NCBI GenBank assembly: GCA_016790815.1
Contig: JAEUOG010000079.1
Location: 1-34,584 of the forward strand
Reading direction: 5' to 3'
Source of the DNA: Dechloromonas sp.
GTDB lineage: Bacteria; Pseudomonadota; Gammaproteobacteria; Burkholderiales; Rhodocyclaceae
Length of the DNA stretch: 34,584 bases
In this document: in pieces, positions 13,856 to 23,630 of the stretch
Numbering within the stretch: position 1 is the first letter of the stretch
How the letters are laid out: the number at the start of each line of letters is the position of its first letter
The notes under the pieces: generated by a model
Databases searched by the model: none
What the model saw: only the letters and a program-made list of their open reading frames with translations
Told to the model about the DNA's origin: nothing
Program-made: the position numbers and the translations under genes

Positions 13856-14873
13856 TCGATTGTCGGGCGCACATCCGGTTACGGATTTCCTCGCCCAGCT
13901 GAAAGACCGACATGGCGTAGAAACTCGATCGGTTGTAGCGGGTAATTACATAAAAATTCTCGAATCCCAGCCAATACTCCGTCTCACGTCCCGGTGATAC
14001 GAGGTCGATCAACGCGGCGGTCGCTTGCGGGTCGATGTTTGCTGTTATGCCCTTGCCTGCAAGGTCGGCAACCTTGAGGCTGGGACGGATACCTGCCTGA
14101 ATCAGTTCGGCCTCCGGCGTACCGGACGTTGTAGCGGGTACGGCGATGGGCTGCCCAGCTTGCCAGCCATGTTGCTCAAGAAAGCGGCCAACGCTGCCAA
14201 TGGCGTCGTCGACACTGCTGGCAAGATCGACACGCTGGTCACCATCAAAATCGACGGCGTAGCGGCGCTGGCTGCCCGGCATGAATTGCGGAATGCCGAT
14301 GGCGCCGGCAAACGAGCCCTTCACGGCCATCGGGTCCAATTTGTTCTCTCGCGCCAGCAGCAGGAACTGTTCAAGCTCCGTTCGGAAAAACTCGGCTCGG
14401 CGCGGATAATTGAAGGCCAGCGTCGAGAGGGCTTCGAATACGCCGAAACCGCCTGTGTTTCGGCCATATTCGGTTTCAACGCCAATAATGGCAACGATGA
14501 TTTCTTCCGGTACACCATAGACGGCCGACGCCTTGGCCAGTTGCGCAGCGTTTTCCTGCCAAAAGCGGGTCCCGCGATCGATGCGGCGGTCGTTCAGAAA
14601 GCGGGGACGGTAGCGTTCCCACGAGCGCTGCAGGGGGGAGGCGGGCGGTTTGATCAGTTTGAGAACCGTGGCGTTCGGGCGAGTTTGTGCGAACTGGTTG
14701 ATCAACTCATCTGCGTTGAAGCCGTGGCGCGTTTCGAGATCGCGGGCAAATTCGATGGCTGCCGGGTCATCGGCGAAGCTCGGGGCTTTGGGTGCGGAAT
14801 TTGGCGTGGCGTGGGCCAGCGTGATCATGGTGGCCAGCAGCAGGGGGACAAGCGTCAGTTTCGGTGTATTCAT
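13818..14873 (-). CDS. mltB: Membrane-bound-type lytic murein transglycosylase B
   Basis: A 351-residue protein with signal peptide LTLVPLLLATMITLAHA and no lipobox Cys, so probably soluble periplasmic. The SLT_2 domain includes VPEEIIVAIIGVETEYGRN, with the catalytic Glu at about residue 133, then FGVFEALSTLAFNYPRRAEF and GSFAGAIGIPQFMPGSQRRY. It cleaves peptidoglycan glycan strands, leaving 1,6-anhydro ends. The start overlaps the tgpA stop by 4 bases, making it the last gene of the moxR operon. The C-terminus, CARQSTTTENRARYCRV, reads through into rpoS and looks like a run-on tail. Confidence 0.93.
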   Translation of the reverse strand: MNTPKLTLVPLLLATMITLAHATPNSAPKAPSFADDPAAIEFARDLETRHGFNADELINQFAQTRPNATVLKLIKPPASPLQRSWERYRPRFLNDRRIDRGTRFWQENAAQLAKASAVYGVPEEIIVAIIGVETEYGRNTGGFGVFEALSTLAFNYPRRAEFFRTELEQFLLLARENKLDPMAVKGSFAGAIGIPQFMPGSQRRYAVDFDGDQRVDLASSVDDAIGSVGRFLEQHGWQAGQPIAVPATTSGTPEAELIQAGIRPSLKVADLAGKGITANIDPQATAALIDLVSPGRETEYWLGFENFYVITRYNRSSFYAMSVFQLGEEIRNRMCARQSTTTENRARYCRV

Positions 14874-16804
14874 CGCAATTGCGCGATGGCGTCGCGCAGG
14901 GTATTCAGGTGTTGGTCGGTATTGCCGTAGCGCGCCACGAGGTAGGCGTCGACAACGCGCTGGAAGGGTTCGGCCAGTTCAGGATGCTGTTTCCGAACAC
15001 GTCGGGCCAGGTCCAGTGGCGTTTCCCACGGCAGGTAGTCTACCTTTCTTCGGGCGAGATGTCGCAGCGCTTTATGCCATAGGCGAACGACGGGGTCGCG
15101 CTCCGGATGCTTGTAAAGCGCCCAACCCATCAGGCCGGCGACGAGCAGGCCACAGGTGCTACCCAGTGCAATGGCCAAGCTTCTCCAGTCGGTTTCGGAG
15201 AGGCCGAGGCGGGACAGAAACTCGCGCTGACGCTGAGGGTTGTAGCCCAGCACGCCCTGGTTCCACGCGTTGTTGATCGCCTCCCAGCGGTAGCGCAAGG
15301 CCCTAACCCACTCGGAACGTACCTGGAGGAGCAACGGTAGCGGCTCGCCAAACGCCAGGGCGTTGGCGATGCCGGTTTCTATGCGCGATGGCGATACGGC
15401 TGCGGTCGGATCGATGCGCACCCAGCCTTTTTGCTTTATCCAAACCTCCGTCCATGCGTGTGCATCGGACTGTCGGACGACGAGGTATTGATCGAGCGGG
15501 TTGAATTCGCCACCCTGATAGCCGCCGACAACGCGAGCAGGAACGCCAGCAGCACGCATGAGCACGACGAAGGCGGCGGCGTAGTGTTCGCAGAAGCCAC
15601 GCTTGCTCCGGAAGAGGAAGTCGTCGACGCTGTGTCGGCCAAGTAGCGGCGGTTGCAGCGTATACGTGAACTCAGCGGCAAACAGGGCTAGCGCCTTGTC
15701 GATGACGCCTTCGGCCGTATTGGTGCTTCGCCACTGCTCGGCCAACGCGCGCGTCTGCGGGTTGCTGCCGGCAGGCAGGGCGAGATTGCGCTGCAGCACC
15801 AGCGGGTCTTCGTTCGCGTTGAAGCGGTATTCCAGGCTCGCCGATAGCTGGAATCGCTGCCGCTCGTTGATGGGGTTCTGGGTTACTGCGGTCAACGTAG
15901 CATTTTGGCTGAATTCCGCCGGCAGGTCCCGGGGGGCATCGAGGGCCAGCAGCCAGCGCTGGTTGTGGGCTTCCAGTGTGGTTTCATAGCCGATGGGCGG
16001 CGACAGGCTTTCCAGTTGCGGCGACGGGCTGCGGCCTTTGTGTGGTTGCCACGTTGCGCCGTCAAATTGCTCCATGACCGGGCCGCGCCAGTAAAGCTTC
16101 TGCCGGGGCGGTAGTGGCCCGTCGAAGCGTACGCGAAAGGCGATGTCGGCATTCTGGACAAGCTCGGCGATGCTACCCGGCGACATGGTGTCCGATAGCC
16201 CCGTCTTGCCAGCGTGGGCGTCGGTAGGCAATCCCCAGAGTGGTCCGGAAATGCGCGGAAAGAGTAAAAACAGCACGAGCATGAAGGGCACGGCCTGCAA
16301 GCTCAGCACGCCGGCGTAGCGCAGCGTGTCGCGTGGCGAACTGGCTGGTCCGCCATGAAGGCGAATCAGCGTAGCCGTGACCAGCCACATCGCCGCCAGC
16401 AGCCAGAGTCCGGTCGGAATGCTTTGCGAAAAAAGATAATGAGTGAGGAGCAGGAAATAGCCGAGGGTGACGACTACCATCGCGTCCCGCCGCGACTTCA
16501 GTTCGAGTAGCTTCATGGTCATGAACATGACCAGCATGGCCACCCCGGCATCGCGTCCGAACAGGGTGTGGAACTCGAGCAGGATGCCAGCACTGCCGGC
16601 GCCGACCAGCGGTATCAATATCCAGCGGCCGGGCAGGCGCTGGTCTTTCCACCAAAGCCAGAAGGCCCACAGCAGCAGGGCGCTGGCCACAGCGCTGAGC
16701 CACACGGGCTGGTGGATGAAATGCGGTGCCGTTGTTGCCAGCGCGGTGGCGAACAGCCAGGGTGTGGCGTGACGGTCGAGGGCTTCGCGGGCCGGCGTGC
16801 TCAT
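14870..16804 (-). CDS. tgpA: TgpA-type transglutaminase (DUF3488 plus transglutaminase core)
   Basis: 644 residues from ATG 16804, which overlaps the DUF58 gene stop by 4 bases. The open frame goes on upstream, but that part is out of frame with the real DUF58 gene. Several N-terminal membrane segments (residues about 15-185) are followed by a periplasmic transglutaminase-like domain with the triad Cys405 (KRGFCEHYAA), His449 (DAHAWTEVW) and Asp465 (VRIDPTAAV). A further membrane segment lies near 555-575, before a cytoplasmic tail. In Pseudomonas TgpA is essential and its domain has transglutaminase activity. The symbol is by similarity. It sits in a MoxR-DUF58-TgpA-MltB operon, suggesting an envelope role. 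Confidence 0.9.
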   Translation of the reverse strand: MSTPAREALDRHATPWLFATALATTAPHFIHQPVWLSAVASALLLWAFWLWWKDQRLPGRWILIPLVGAGSAGILLEFHTLFGRDAGVAMLVMFMTMKLLELKSRRDAMVVVTLGYFLLLTHYLFSQSIPTGLWLLAAMWLVTATLIRLHGGPASSPRDTLRYAGVLSLQAVPFMLVLFLLFPRISGPLWGLPTDAHAGKTGLSDTMSPGSIAELVQNADIAFRVRFDGPLPPRQKLYWRGPVMEQFDGATWQPHKGRSPSPQLESLSPPIGYETTLEAHNQRWLLALDAPRDLPAEFSQNATLTAVTQNPINERQRFQLSASLEYRFNANEDPLVLQRNLALPAGSNPQTRALAEQWRSTNTAEGVIDKALALFAAEFTYTLQPPLLGRHSVDDFLFRSKRGFCEHYAAAFVVLMRAAGVPARVVGGYQGGEFNPLDQYLVVRQSDAHAWTEVWIKQKGWVRIDPTAAVSPSRIETGIANALAFGEPLPLLLQVRSEWVRALRYRWEAINNAWNQGVLGYNPQRQREFLSRLGLSETDWRSLAIALGSTCGLLVAGLMGWALYKHPERDPVVRLWHKALRHLARRKVDYLPWETPLDLARRVRKQHPELAEPFQRVVDAYLVARYGNTDQHLNTLRDAIAQLR

Positions 16805-17754
16805 GGCTGGAAAAGAGCGAGGGCTTCGAGGCAGCGTTGGCGATGGCGCTCGCCGCTGCCGTTGGGGATGTCGAGGCCGGGCAGGCGCAGTCCGTAGTGG
16901 GCGTCGGCCGCATCCGCGGCGAGCACCCATCCGGTCAGGATGCCGATGCGGGTTTCGTCGGCCATGCCGGCGTCAGTCAGCTGCCAATCGAGCATCAACT
17001 CAACCTGCGCGCCACCAGCGAATTGTTTGATCAGCAAGGGACGATCGCCTGCGTTACGTGCGCTAGCCTTCCAGGCAACATGGCGCGGCGAGTCGGCTGG
17101 CTGGCGGTCGCGAAATCCGGCAAAGTCTTCCTGGCCACCGTCGCCGCTGCGCTCGCCCCCAACTGGGGTGGGAGATGAAACCGGTAGCGGTGCAGCAATC
17201 GGCTGCGGATAAACCAGGCAACGCATGGCCGGTTGCAGATAAGCCCAGGCGGTGAACAGCCCGAGCGGATAGCGGGTCGTCAGGCGGACGCGCGGCAGGG
17301 GCAGCCAGCCGCGCGTTTTGGCGCTGACCGGGATATTCATTTTCGCGTTTTTTTTCCGGTCGACCGTAGCAGACACCGGGTTGCCGGTTTCGGCCTCCAG
17401 TTCAAGCCCCAGGCGCGGTGTCGGGCGATCATTCTCGAGCGTGATCTGAAAATGTGCCGCTTCCCCGGCAAATACCGGGGTGCTGCGTCCCGGCGTGATG
17501 ACCAGCCCATGCAGGTTGCGAAAGGTATGGATCATGCCGACGATGCCGAGCCCGGCAAGCAGAAAAACCAGCGCGTGACCGAGCGCCAGGTTGTAATTGA
17601 TGGCGCCGATCAACATGACAATTAGTGCTAACGCAAACAGCAGTCCGCCACGCGATGGAATGATGAAAATCCGCCGCTGGCCGAGCCGCAAGGGGGCAGT
17701 ACCGTCGCTTCGCCAGCGAAACAGTTTCTGCTGCAGGTTGGCAACTAGACCCAC
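16801..17754 (-). CDS. DUF58 domain protein
   Basis: A 317-residue protein with two N-terminal membrane segments (GGLLFALALIVMLIGAINY and ALVFLLAGLGIVGMIHT, residues about 34-82) and a DUF58 region, with YPLGLFTAWAYLQPAMRCLVYPQP and RDRQPADSPRHVAWKASAR near the middle. DUF58 proteins often carry a degenerate von Willebrand A-like fold and work with MoxR ATPases. It lies 5 bp after moxR and overlaps tgpA by 4 bases. The biochemical role is unknown; assembly or activation of envelope proteins is inferred from context. Confidence 0.88.
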   Translation of the reverse strand: MGLVANLQQKLFRWRSDGTAPLRLGQRRIFIIPSRGGLLFALALIVMLIGAINYNLALGHALVFLLAGLGIVGMIHTFRNLHGLVITPGRSTPVFAGEAAHFQITLENDRPTPRLGLELEAETGNPVSATVDRKKNAKMNIPVSAKTRGWLPLPRVRLTTRYPLGLFTAWAYLQPAMRCLVYPQPIAAPLPVSSPTPVGGERSGDGGQEDFAGFRDRQPADSPRHVAWKASARNAGDRPLLIKQFAGGAQVELMLDWQLTDAGMADETRIGILTGWVLAADAADAHYGLRLPGLDIPNGSGERHRQRCLEALALFQP

Positions 17755-17759
17755 GAAAC

Positions 17760-18710
<951 letters not shown>

Positions 18711-18827
18711 ATGAATCTACTCAGTGTGTTTAAAGCGATTCTAATGCTTGAAGCCGCGCGATGATTGGGACGATAATGACAATTCGACGTGCGCCGTTTG
18801 GTGCGCCGCTTCGCAGAGAGAGAACAA

Positions 18828-19754
18828 GTGACGACCACTGCCATCATCACCCATCGTGACTGCCAGTTGCACGACATGGGTTCGCATCACCCGGAATGCC
18901 CGCAGCGCCTGACAGCCATCAACGATCACCTGATCGCACAAGGGATCGATGCCTATTTCGTTTATTACGATGCGCCGCTCGCAACCTTCGAACAACTGAT
19001 GCAGGTTCATCCTGCCTCGCACCTTGAGCGCATCAAGCGTGCTTCGCCCGAACATGGCGTCGTGCACCTCGACCCCGATACAGCGATGAATCCGCACACC
19101 TGGCAGGCCGCGTTGCGGGCAGCCGGTTCGGGCTGTCTTGCGGTCGACCTCGTCATGAAGGGCGAAATCGAAAACGCCTTCTGCGCCGTGCGTCCGCCTG
19201 GCCATCACTGCGAAAAAGCGAATCCGATGGGCTTCTGCTTCTTCAACAACGTCGGCGTAGCAGCCAGGCATGCGCTCAAGGTACATGGCCTCGAGCGCGT
19301 GGCTATCATTGACTTCGACGTTCACCATGGCAACGGCACCGAAGACTGTTTCGCCGGTGATGAGCAGGTGCTCATGTGTTCGATCTTCCAGCACCCTTTC
19401 TACCCCTACAGCGGCACTGACAAACCGGCCTTCAACATGTGCAACGTGCCCCTCGCTTCCGGTTGCGGTGGCGAGGAATTCCGCGACGCCGTCACGCAGG
19501 TGTGGATGCCGCGCCTGCGCGAATTCAAGCCGCAGATGATCCTCATCTCCGCCGGTTTCGATGCGCATTTTGAGGACGACATGGGCAACCTCAAGTTCCT
19601 CGAGAAAGACTACGCCTGGGTCACCGACCAATTGAAATCGCTGGCCGCCGAAATGTGCAACAAGCGTGTCGTCTCAATGCTCGAAGGCGGTTACGTCATG
19701 ACGTCGCTGGCGCGTAGCGTTGGCGCTCATCTGCGTTCGCTGGCTGATCTGTAG
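18828..19754 (+). CDS. Histone deacetylase/acetylpolyamine amidohydrolase family enzyme
   Basis: 308 residues from GTG 18828, chosen because the family N-terminus (AIITHRDCQLHDMGSHHPECPQRL) starts there and AGAGAG precedes it. An ATG at 18789 would add 13 unmatched residues. The active-site parts are PPGHHCEK (His126, His127), DFDVHHGNGTED (zinc ligands Asp164 and His166) and SAGFDAH (Asp245), with GGY near the end. It is a zinc-dependent deacetylase of class II HDAC type. In bacteria the substrates may be acetyl-lysine proteins, acetoin-related compounds or acetylpolyamines; this one cannot be assigned. It is a single gene between two divergent or separate units. Confidence 0.92.
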   Translation: MTTTAIITHRDCQLHDMGSHHPECPQRLTAINDHLIAQGIDAYFVYYDAPLATFEQLMQVHPASHLERIKRASPEHGVVHLDPDTAMNPHTWQAALRAAGSGCLAVDLVMKGEIENAFCAVRPPGHHCEKANPMGFCFFNNVGVAARHALKVHGLERVAIIDFDVHHGNGTEDCFAGDEQVLMCSIFQHPFYPYSGTDKPAFNMCNVPLASGCGGEEFRDAVTQVWMPRLREFKPQMILISAGFDAHFEDDMGNLKFLEKDYAWVTDQLKSLAAEMCNKRVVSMLEGGYVMTSLARSVGAHLRSLADL

Positions 19755-19766
19755 TCGTTGTTTCCT

Positions 19767-19795
19767 TTCGGAAAAAGAACTGGGTGGGGTAAAAT
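19767..19795 (+). promoter_or_regulatory. Probable lysC promoter
   Basis: TTCGGA (19767-19772) and TAAAAT (19790-19795) are 17 bp apart, with a strong -10 match and a weak -35. The -10 lies 45 bp before the lysC ATG. The short leader leaves no room for a lysine riboswitch. Confidence 0.45.
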
Positions 19796-19839
19796 CCTGC
19801 CCTCTTTTTCATGTTTCCAACGTTTAACCGGATGAATCC

Positions 19840-21060
19840 ATGGCGTTGATTGTTCAAAAATACGGCGGTACGTCGGTCGGGAATCCCGAACGCATCAAGA
19901 ATGTCGCCAAACGCGTTGCCAAGTTCCAGGCACAGGGCCATCAAGTTGTGGTCGTCGTCTCAGCAATGAGCGGCGAAACCAACAAGCTGATCGCACTGGC
20001 CAAGGAAGTTCAGGCTACTCCCGATCCGCGCGAGCTGGATGCCATCATGTCTACCGGCGAACAGGTCACTACTGGCCTGCTTTCCATGGCGCTGATGGAT
20101 ATCGGCTGCAAGGCCAAGAGCTATACAGGCGGCCAGGTCAAGGTGCTAACGGACAGCACCCACACCAAGGCGCGCATCCTGTCCATCGACGAGTCCAACA
20201 TGCGGCGCGATCTCGATGCCGGCCATGTTGTCGTCGTCGCCGGTTTCCAGGGCGTTGACGAGCACGGCAACATCACCACGCTCGGTCGCGGCGGTTCCGA
20301 CACCTCCGGCGTCGCCCTTGCGGCCGCGCTGAAGGCTGACGAGTGCCAGATCTACACCGACGTCGATGGCGTCTACACTACCGACCCGCGCGTCGTCCCG
20401 GAAGCCAAAAAGCTCGACACCATCACCTTCGAGGAAATGCTCGAAATGGCCAGCCTCGGCTCCAAGGTGCTGCAGATTCGCTCGGTCGAATTCGCCGGCA
20501 AATACAAGGTCAAACTGCGCGTGCTGTCCAGCTTCCAGGACGAAGGGGACGGCACGCTGATCACTGTTGAGGAAGACAAGAACATGGAACAACCGATCAT
20601 TTCCGGTATCGCTTTCAACCGCGACGAAGCCAAGCTCACCATGCTCGGCGTTCCCGATACCCCGGGCATCGCCTATCAGATTCTCGGTGCCATCGCCGAC
20701 GCCAACATCGACGTCGACATGATCATCCAGAACGTTGGTCACGACGGCACCACCGACTTTTCCTTCACCGTCAATCGTGGCGACTACGCCAAGGCACAGG
20801 GCATTCTCGAAGGCGTCAAGGCCAAGCTGGGTGCCCGTCAGATCACCGGTGACAACAAGATCTGCAAGGTTTCGGCTGTCGGTGTCGGCATGCGCTCGCA
20901 CCCGGGCGTTGCCTCCAAGATGTTCAAGGCCCTCGCTGACGAAGGCATCAACATCCAGATGATTTCGACCTCCGAAATCAAAATTTCTGTCGTTCTCGAC
21001 GAGAAGTATCTGGAACTTGCCGTTCGCGTACTGCACCGCACCTTCGGTCTAGACCAGTAA
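19840..21060 (+). CDS. lysC: Aspartate kinase
   Basis: A 406-residue protein. The kinase domain starts VQKYGGTSVGNPERI (conserved KYGGTS, K7-S12). It contains STGEQVTTGLLSMAL, the catalytic GRGGSDTSGVALA and the VDGVYTTDPRVV region. Two C-terminal ACT domains lie at about residues 265-406 (LTMLGVPDTPGIAYQILGAI and GVGMRSHPGVASKMFKALA). It phosphorylates aspartate, the first step to lysine, threonine, methionine and diaminopimelate. The ACT domains give feedback control, in this group usually by Lys plus Thr. The gene stands alone and is followed by tRNA-Ser. Confidence 0.96.
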   Translation: MALIVQKYGGTSVGNPERIKNVAKRVAKFQAQGHQVVVVVSAMSGETNKLIALAKEVQATPDPRELDAIMSTGEQVTTGLLSMALMDIGCKAKSYTGGQVKVLTDSTHTKARILSIDESNMRRDLDAGHVVVVAGFQGVDEHGNITTLGRGGSDTSGVALAAALKADECQIYTDVDGVYTTDPRVVPEAKKLDTITFEEMLEMASLGSKVLQIRSVEFAGKYKVKLRVLSSFQDEGDGTLITVEEDKNMEQPIISGIAFNRDEAKLTMLGVPDTPGIAYQILGAIADANIDVDMIIQNVGHDGTTDFSFTVNRGDYAKAQGILEGVKAKLGARQITGDNKICKVSAVGVGMRSHPGVASKMFKALADEGINIQMISTSEIKISVVLDEKYLELAVRVLHRTFGLDQ

Positions 21061-21072
21061 GTTTGACCAAAG

Positions 21073-21098
21073 GGCGCGGAGGCTATATCATCCGCGCC
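21073..21098 (+). terminator. Hairpin after lysC
   Basis: GGCGCGGA (21073-21080) and TCCGCGCC (21091-21098) form a perfect 8-bp GC-rich stem with a 10-base loop, 13 bases after the lysC stop. No T-run follows (TCGTTG), so it may be a weak terminator or a 3'-end stabiliser and processing structure before the tRNA. Confidence 0.5.
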
Positions 21099-21114
21099 TC
21101 GTTGTAGCAGGCAA

Positions 21115-21207
21115 GGACACGTGGCCGAGTGGTCGAAGGCACACCCCTGCTAAGGGTGCATCCGGGCAAAACCTGGATCCAGGGTTCGAATCCCTGCGTG
21201 TCCGCCA
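21115..21207 (+). tRNA. tRNA-Ser (anticodon GCU)
   Basis: A complete class II tRNA of 93 bases including an encoded CCA. The acceptor stem GGACACG/CGTGTCC is perfect. The anticodon stem CACCC/GGGTG carries the loop CTGCTAA, with anticodon GCT at 21149-21151. A long variable arm (ATCCGGG and CCTGGAT) is typical of serine tRNAs. The T-arm CAGGG-TTCGAAT-CCCTG is intact. It reads AGC and AGU codons. It follows lysC by 54 bases and may be read from an upstream promoter. Confidence 0.97.
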
Positions 21208-21222
21208 AGCATCAAGCAAACA

Positions 21223-21245
21223 AGCGCCTCTCGGGGCGCTTTTTT
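21223..21245 (+). terminator. Rho-independent terminator of tRNA-Ser
   Basis: AGCGCC (21223-21228) and GGCGCT (21235-21240) form a GC-rich stem with a six-base loop, followed at once by a run of T. It starts 16 bases after the tRNA end. Confidence 0.85.
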
Positions 21246-21284
21246 GTTGTGGCCCCCTCATGTTCACCACGTTAAGCCGAATGC

Positions 21285-21306
21285 GCCATCCAAATGGCAT
21301 TTTTTT
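21285..21306 (+). terminator. Second rho-independent terminator
   Basis: GCCAT (21285-21289) and ATGGC (21294-21298) form a short stem with a four-base loop, followed by A and a run of seven T. It lies 40 bases after the first terminator, with no gene between, and may be a back-up terminator for the tRNA unit. Confidence 0.55.
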
Positions 21307-21421
21307 AGATCGGGCCTGAATTTTCGATCACCGATTTTCCGGCCGTCCTGATACAGGCCTTCTGCTGACATTGCCGATTCTTTAGGTTACAAGGCAAAGC
21401 GGATGGCGTTTGGCGGGTGTC

Positions 21422-21450
21422 TTGTGGCTTCTTTTGCTGGAGCGTAGATT
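21422..21450 (+). promoter_or_regulatory. Promoter of the DUF4124-like gene
   Basis: TTGTGG (21422-21427) and TAGATT (21445-21450) are exactly 17 bp apart, 24 bp before the start codon. AAGGGAG stands as ribosome binding site at a good distance from ATG 21475. Confidence 0.45.
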
Positions 21451-21474
21451 AGGGAAATTCGAAGGGAGATACCC

Positions 21475-21777
21475 ATGCGCTTCATCATCGTCATTGCGAT
21501 ACTCTGCGCTACGTCAGCATCACGGGCTGATGTCTTTACTTGCAACACGCGCTCTGGAGAGGTTTTCTATTCTGACCTCCCGTGCCGCAAGGGAATGGCA
21601 ATAGAAAAAATTACGCCGAGCGAGTCGGTATCGGACCCGGTGGCTGCCCAGAAAGAGCTTGAAAGGCAAAAAGCTTACACAGAAAGGCAAGCCGCAGAAA
21701 ATGCACGGGCGAGCGCTGCAGTAAGGATGCCGGCGATACTGCCGGATTACTCCAGTACACCTCCAGGTACGCGCTAA
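21475..21777 (+). CDS. Secreted DUF4124-like small protein
   Basis: A 100-residue protein with signal peptide RFIIVIAILCATSASRA. The short motif DVFTCNTRSGEVFYSDLPC, with two cysteines that could form a disulfide, is like the N-terminal part of DUF4124 proteins. A Glu/Lys/Arg-rich helix follows (residues about 57-82), then a Pro-rich end. DUF4124 proteins are periplasmic and of unknown function. A good promoter and ribosome binding site make it a real gene. It stands alone and is convergent with the MscS-type gene. Confidence 0.8.
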   Translation: MRFIIVIAILCATSASRADVFTCNTRSGEVFYSDLPCRKGMAIEKITPSESVSDPVAAQKELERQKAYTERQAAENARASAAVRMPAILPDYSSTPPGTR

Positions 21778-21921
21778 CGGCGCCTTGGGTGAGTGTCCGT
21801 TAACGCGAAACGCGCATAACAATCGCCTTGGCATTCAAGGACGAGCGTTGCTGTTTGATTGAATGTCGGCTTGGCGAATCGAGCCGGATGCCACGGTCAA
21901 CCGGGAATTTTTGCCCAAAAT

Positions 21922-23550
21922 TCAAAGCGGCCGTTTGGCCGGTGCAGGGTACCAGTCGTCCGGTTTCACCACCTTGGCCTCGGCCGTGTCGGCGAGGTAG
22001 TGTGGCGACATGATCTGCACGCCATACTCGTTGAATACATCCTGAATGTTGGCGTGGAGCTGGCTCAGTACCTCGGCGCGCGGCCGCGGGCTGCGCGGGA
22101 TAGCCTGGGCGACCAGGCGGTATTCCGGGTAGAAATCGGAAAGATTGGTCTGGAACACCACAGGCGGGGGATTGTCGAGAATACCCTGTGTGCGCTTCGC
22201 AGCGTCGATCAGCATGGCCTCGACCTGCCGCCATGGCGTGTCGTAGCCGATGGTCACACTCGTATCGACCACATAACCCGTGCCATCAACGGTGCGCGAG
22301 TAATTCTTGGTCACCGCACCGGTGATCATCGAATTGGGTAGCGTCAGTTCCTCGCCGAGGCCGGTTCGAATGCCGGTCGTGAACATGCCTATCCTGACCA
22401 CCGTACCTTCGTGTTCGCCGATCCGCACATACTCACCGGCCCGTATGGTCCGCGTGTAAGTCAGGATCAGCCCGGCCGCACCCTGGCCAACCACGCTCGA
22501 CGCACCGAGCGAGACCATCAGGCCGAGCAGCACTGACAGCCCCTTGAACGCCTCGGTCTGGGCACCCGGCAAGTAAGGGTAGGCCATGGCGATGGCGAAC
22601 AGCCAGATGCCGATGCTGAACAGCCGACGTGTCGTCGGCATGGTATCCGGTGCCAGCCAGCTGACCGGGGCTCCGGTGTGCGACACGCGCTCGAAAAAAC
22701 GTCCGAGGAAGCCAATGAACACGCGCGCCAACATGAAAATCACCAGCGCTACGCCCAGGCCGGGAATGGCGCTGAGGATGCTTTCGAGCAGCCCGCCCGC
22801 GACGTTCAGCAGGTAGTCGTTGAGGCGCTCGCCCCACGGCCGGGTGTAGGGGAAACGCGAGAGCACGAAACTGAGCCATTCATAGCTCAGCAACAGCACC
22901 ACCAGCCAGTGGAGGATGCCGAGCAATCGACGTAGGAAAGGCAGCAGGTATTCGCCCTCGATCAGCTGCAGATTGCCGATTTTCAGGTTCTCCACCTTGC
23001 GCTCAGCTTTGCTTAAAAGGGCCTTGGCCAGCCAGCCGCGCAGCCGGCTCAGCGTCCACAACAGCAAGCCGAAGACCAGCGTCGCCAGCGTCGTGGCGCC
23101 CAGCGCCGTGACGAGCGACTCCATGTTTCTCGATTCCCGTGTTGCGGCGACAATCTGCTCAAGTCGTCGCGCCGCCTGCTGGGCGACCGCCTCCGGTGTT
23201 TCCTGCAACAGTGGCTCGGCATCGCCGGCTGTGATGACGAAAGCCAGGCGGTCATCGAGCACAATGAACTGCCCCTCGGGATTTGCCCTGATGGTGACGG
23301 CCAGATCGCCACCCTGGCGCAACGATTCCTCGATTACCGAGCGGGCCCGTGCGGCGCGTACTGCCGGCGTCGCCCCGAGAAAGTGAGTGCGGAAAACCGT
23401 CAAAGTGCGGTTGAAAACGATCAGGCTGGCTTCCGGCGGCGCGGCCTCGGTGTTGAGTGCCTTGGCCTCCGGCGCCGGCGCTGCCCATGCAGCGCCAAAC
23501 ATCATGATGGCTGTCAGGAATAGTCCGAATGCACGCTGGGCTGCTCGCAT
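21922..23550 (-). CDS. MscS-family mechanosensitive ion channel (large form)
   Basis: A 542-residue protein, larger than E. coli MscS (286). It starts with a signal peptide (FGLFLTAIMMFGAAWA) and a periplasmic domain (about 30-140). Several membrane segments follow between about 150 and 350. The MscS pore-beta region reads SSVVGQGAAGLILTYTRTI, then GEYVRIGEHEGTVVRIGMFT and ELTLPNSMITGAVTKNYSR (about 345-425). The cytoplasmic alpha/beta domain is C-terminal. Such channels open under osmotic downshock. The extra periplasmic domain suggests an added sensing role. It is transcribed alone. Confidence 0.9.
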   Translation of the reverse strand: MRAAQRAFGLFLTAIMMFGAAWAAPAPEAKALNTEAAPPEASLIVFNRTLTVFRTHFLGATPAVRAARARSVIEESLRQGGDLAVTIRANPEGQFIVLDDRLAFVITAGDAEPLLQETPEAVAQQAARRLEQIVAATRESRNMESLVTALGATTLATLVFGLLLWTLSRLRGWLAKALLSKAERKVENLKIGNLQLIEGEYLLPFLRRLLGILHWLVVLLLSYEWLSFVLSRFPYTRPWGERLNDYLLNVAGGLLESILSAIPGLGVALVIFMLARVFIGFLGRFFERVSHTGAPVSWLAPDTMPTTRRLFSIGIWLFAIAMAYPYLPGAQTEAFKGLSVLLGLMVSLGASSVVGQGAAGLILTYTRTIRAGEYVRIGEHEGTVVRIGMFTTGIRTGLGEELTLPNSMITGAVTKNYSRTVDGTGYVVDTSVTIGYDTPWRQVEAMLIDAAKRTQGILDNPPPVVFQTNLSDFYPEYRLVAQAIPRSPRPRAEVLSQLHANIQDVFNEYGVQIMSPHYLADTAEAKVVKPDDWYPAPAKRPL

Positions 23551-23630
23551 TTCAAGTCTCCATCAAAATCAGGCCGGGTTTGTCTTGCCGGTCATCGTCA
23601 TGCATTCTAAGTTCGCCGGCATAGTCAGCG

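Noticed and set aside
18741-19631. Minus-strand frame of 296 codons opposite the deacetylase-like gene
   Set aside because: The plus-strand gene has all zinc and active-site motifs; the antisense frame has none.
19755-19839. Lysine riboswitch before lysC
   Set aside because: The gap is only 85 bp and holds a promoter-like pair; it is too short for the known lysine aptamer.
20146-21036. Minus-strand frame of 296 codons opposite lysC
   Set aside because: Shadow of lysC in GC-rich DNA; Asp/Gly/Val-rich translation with no motif.
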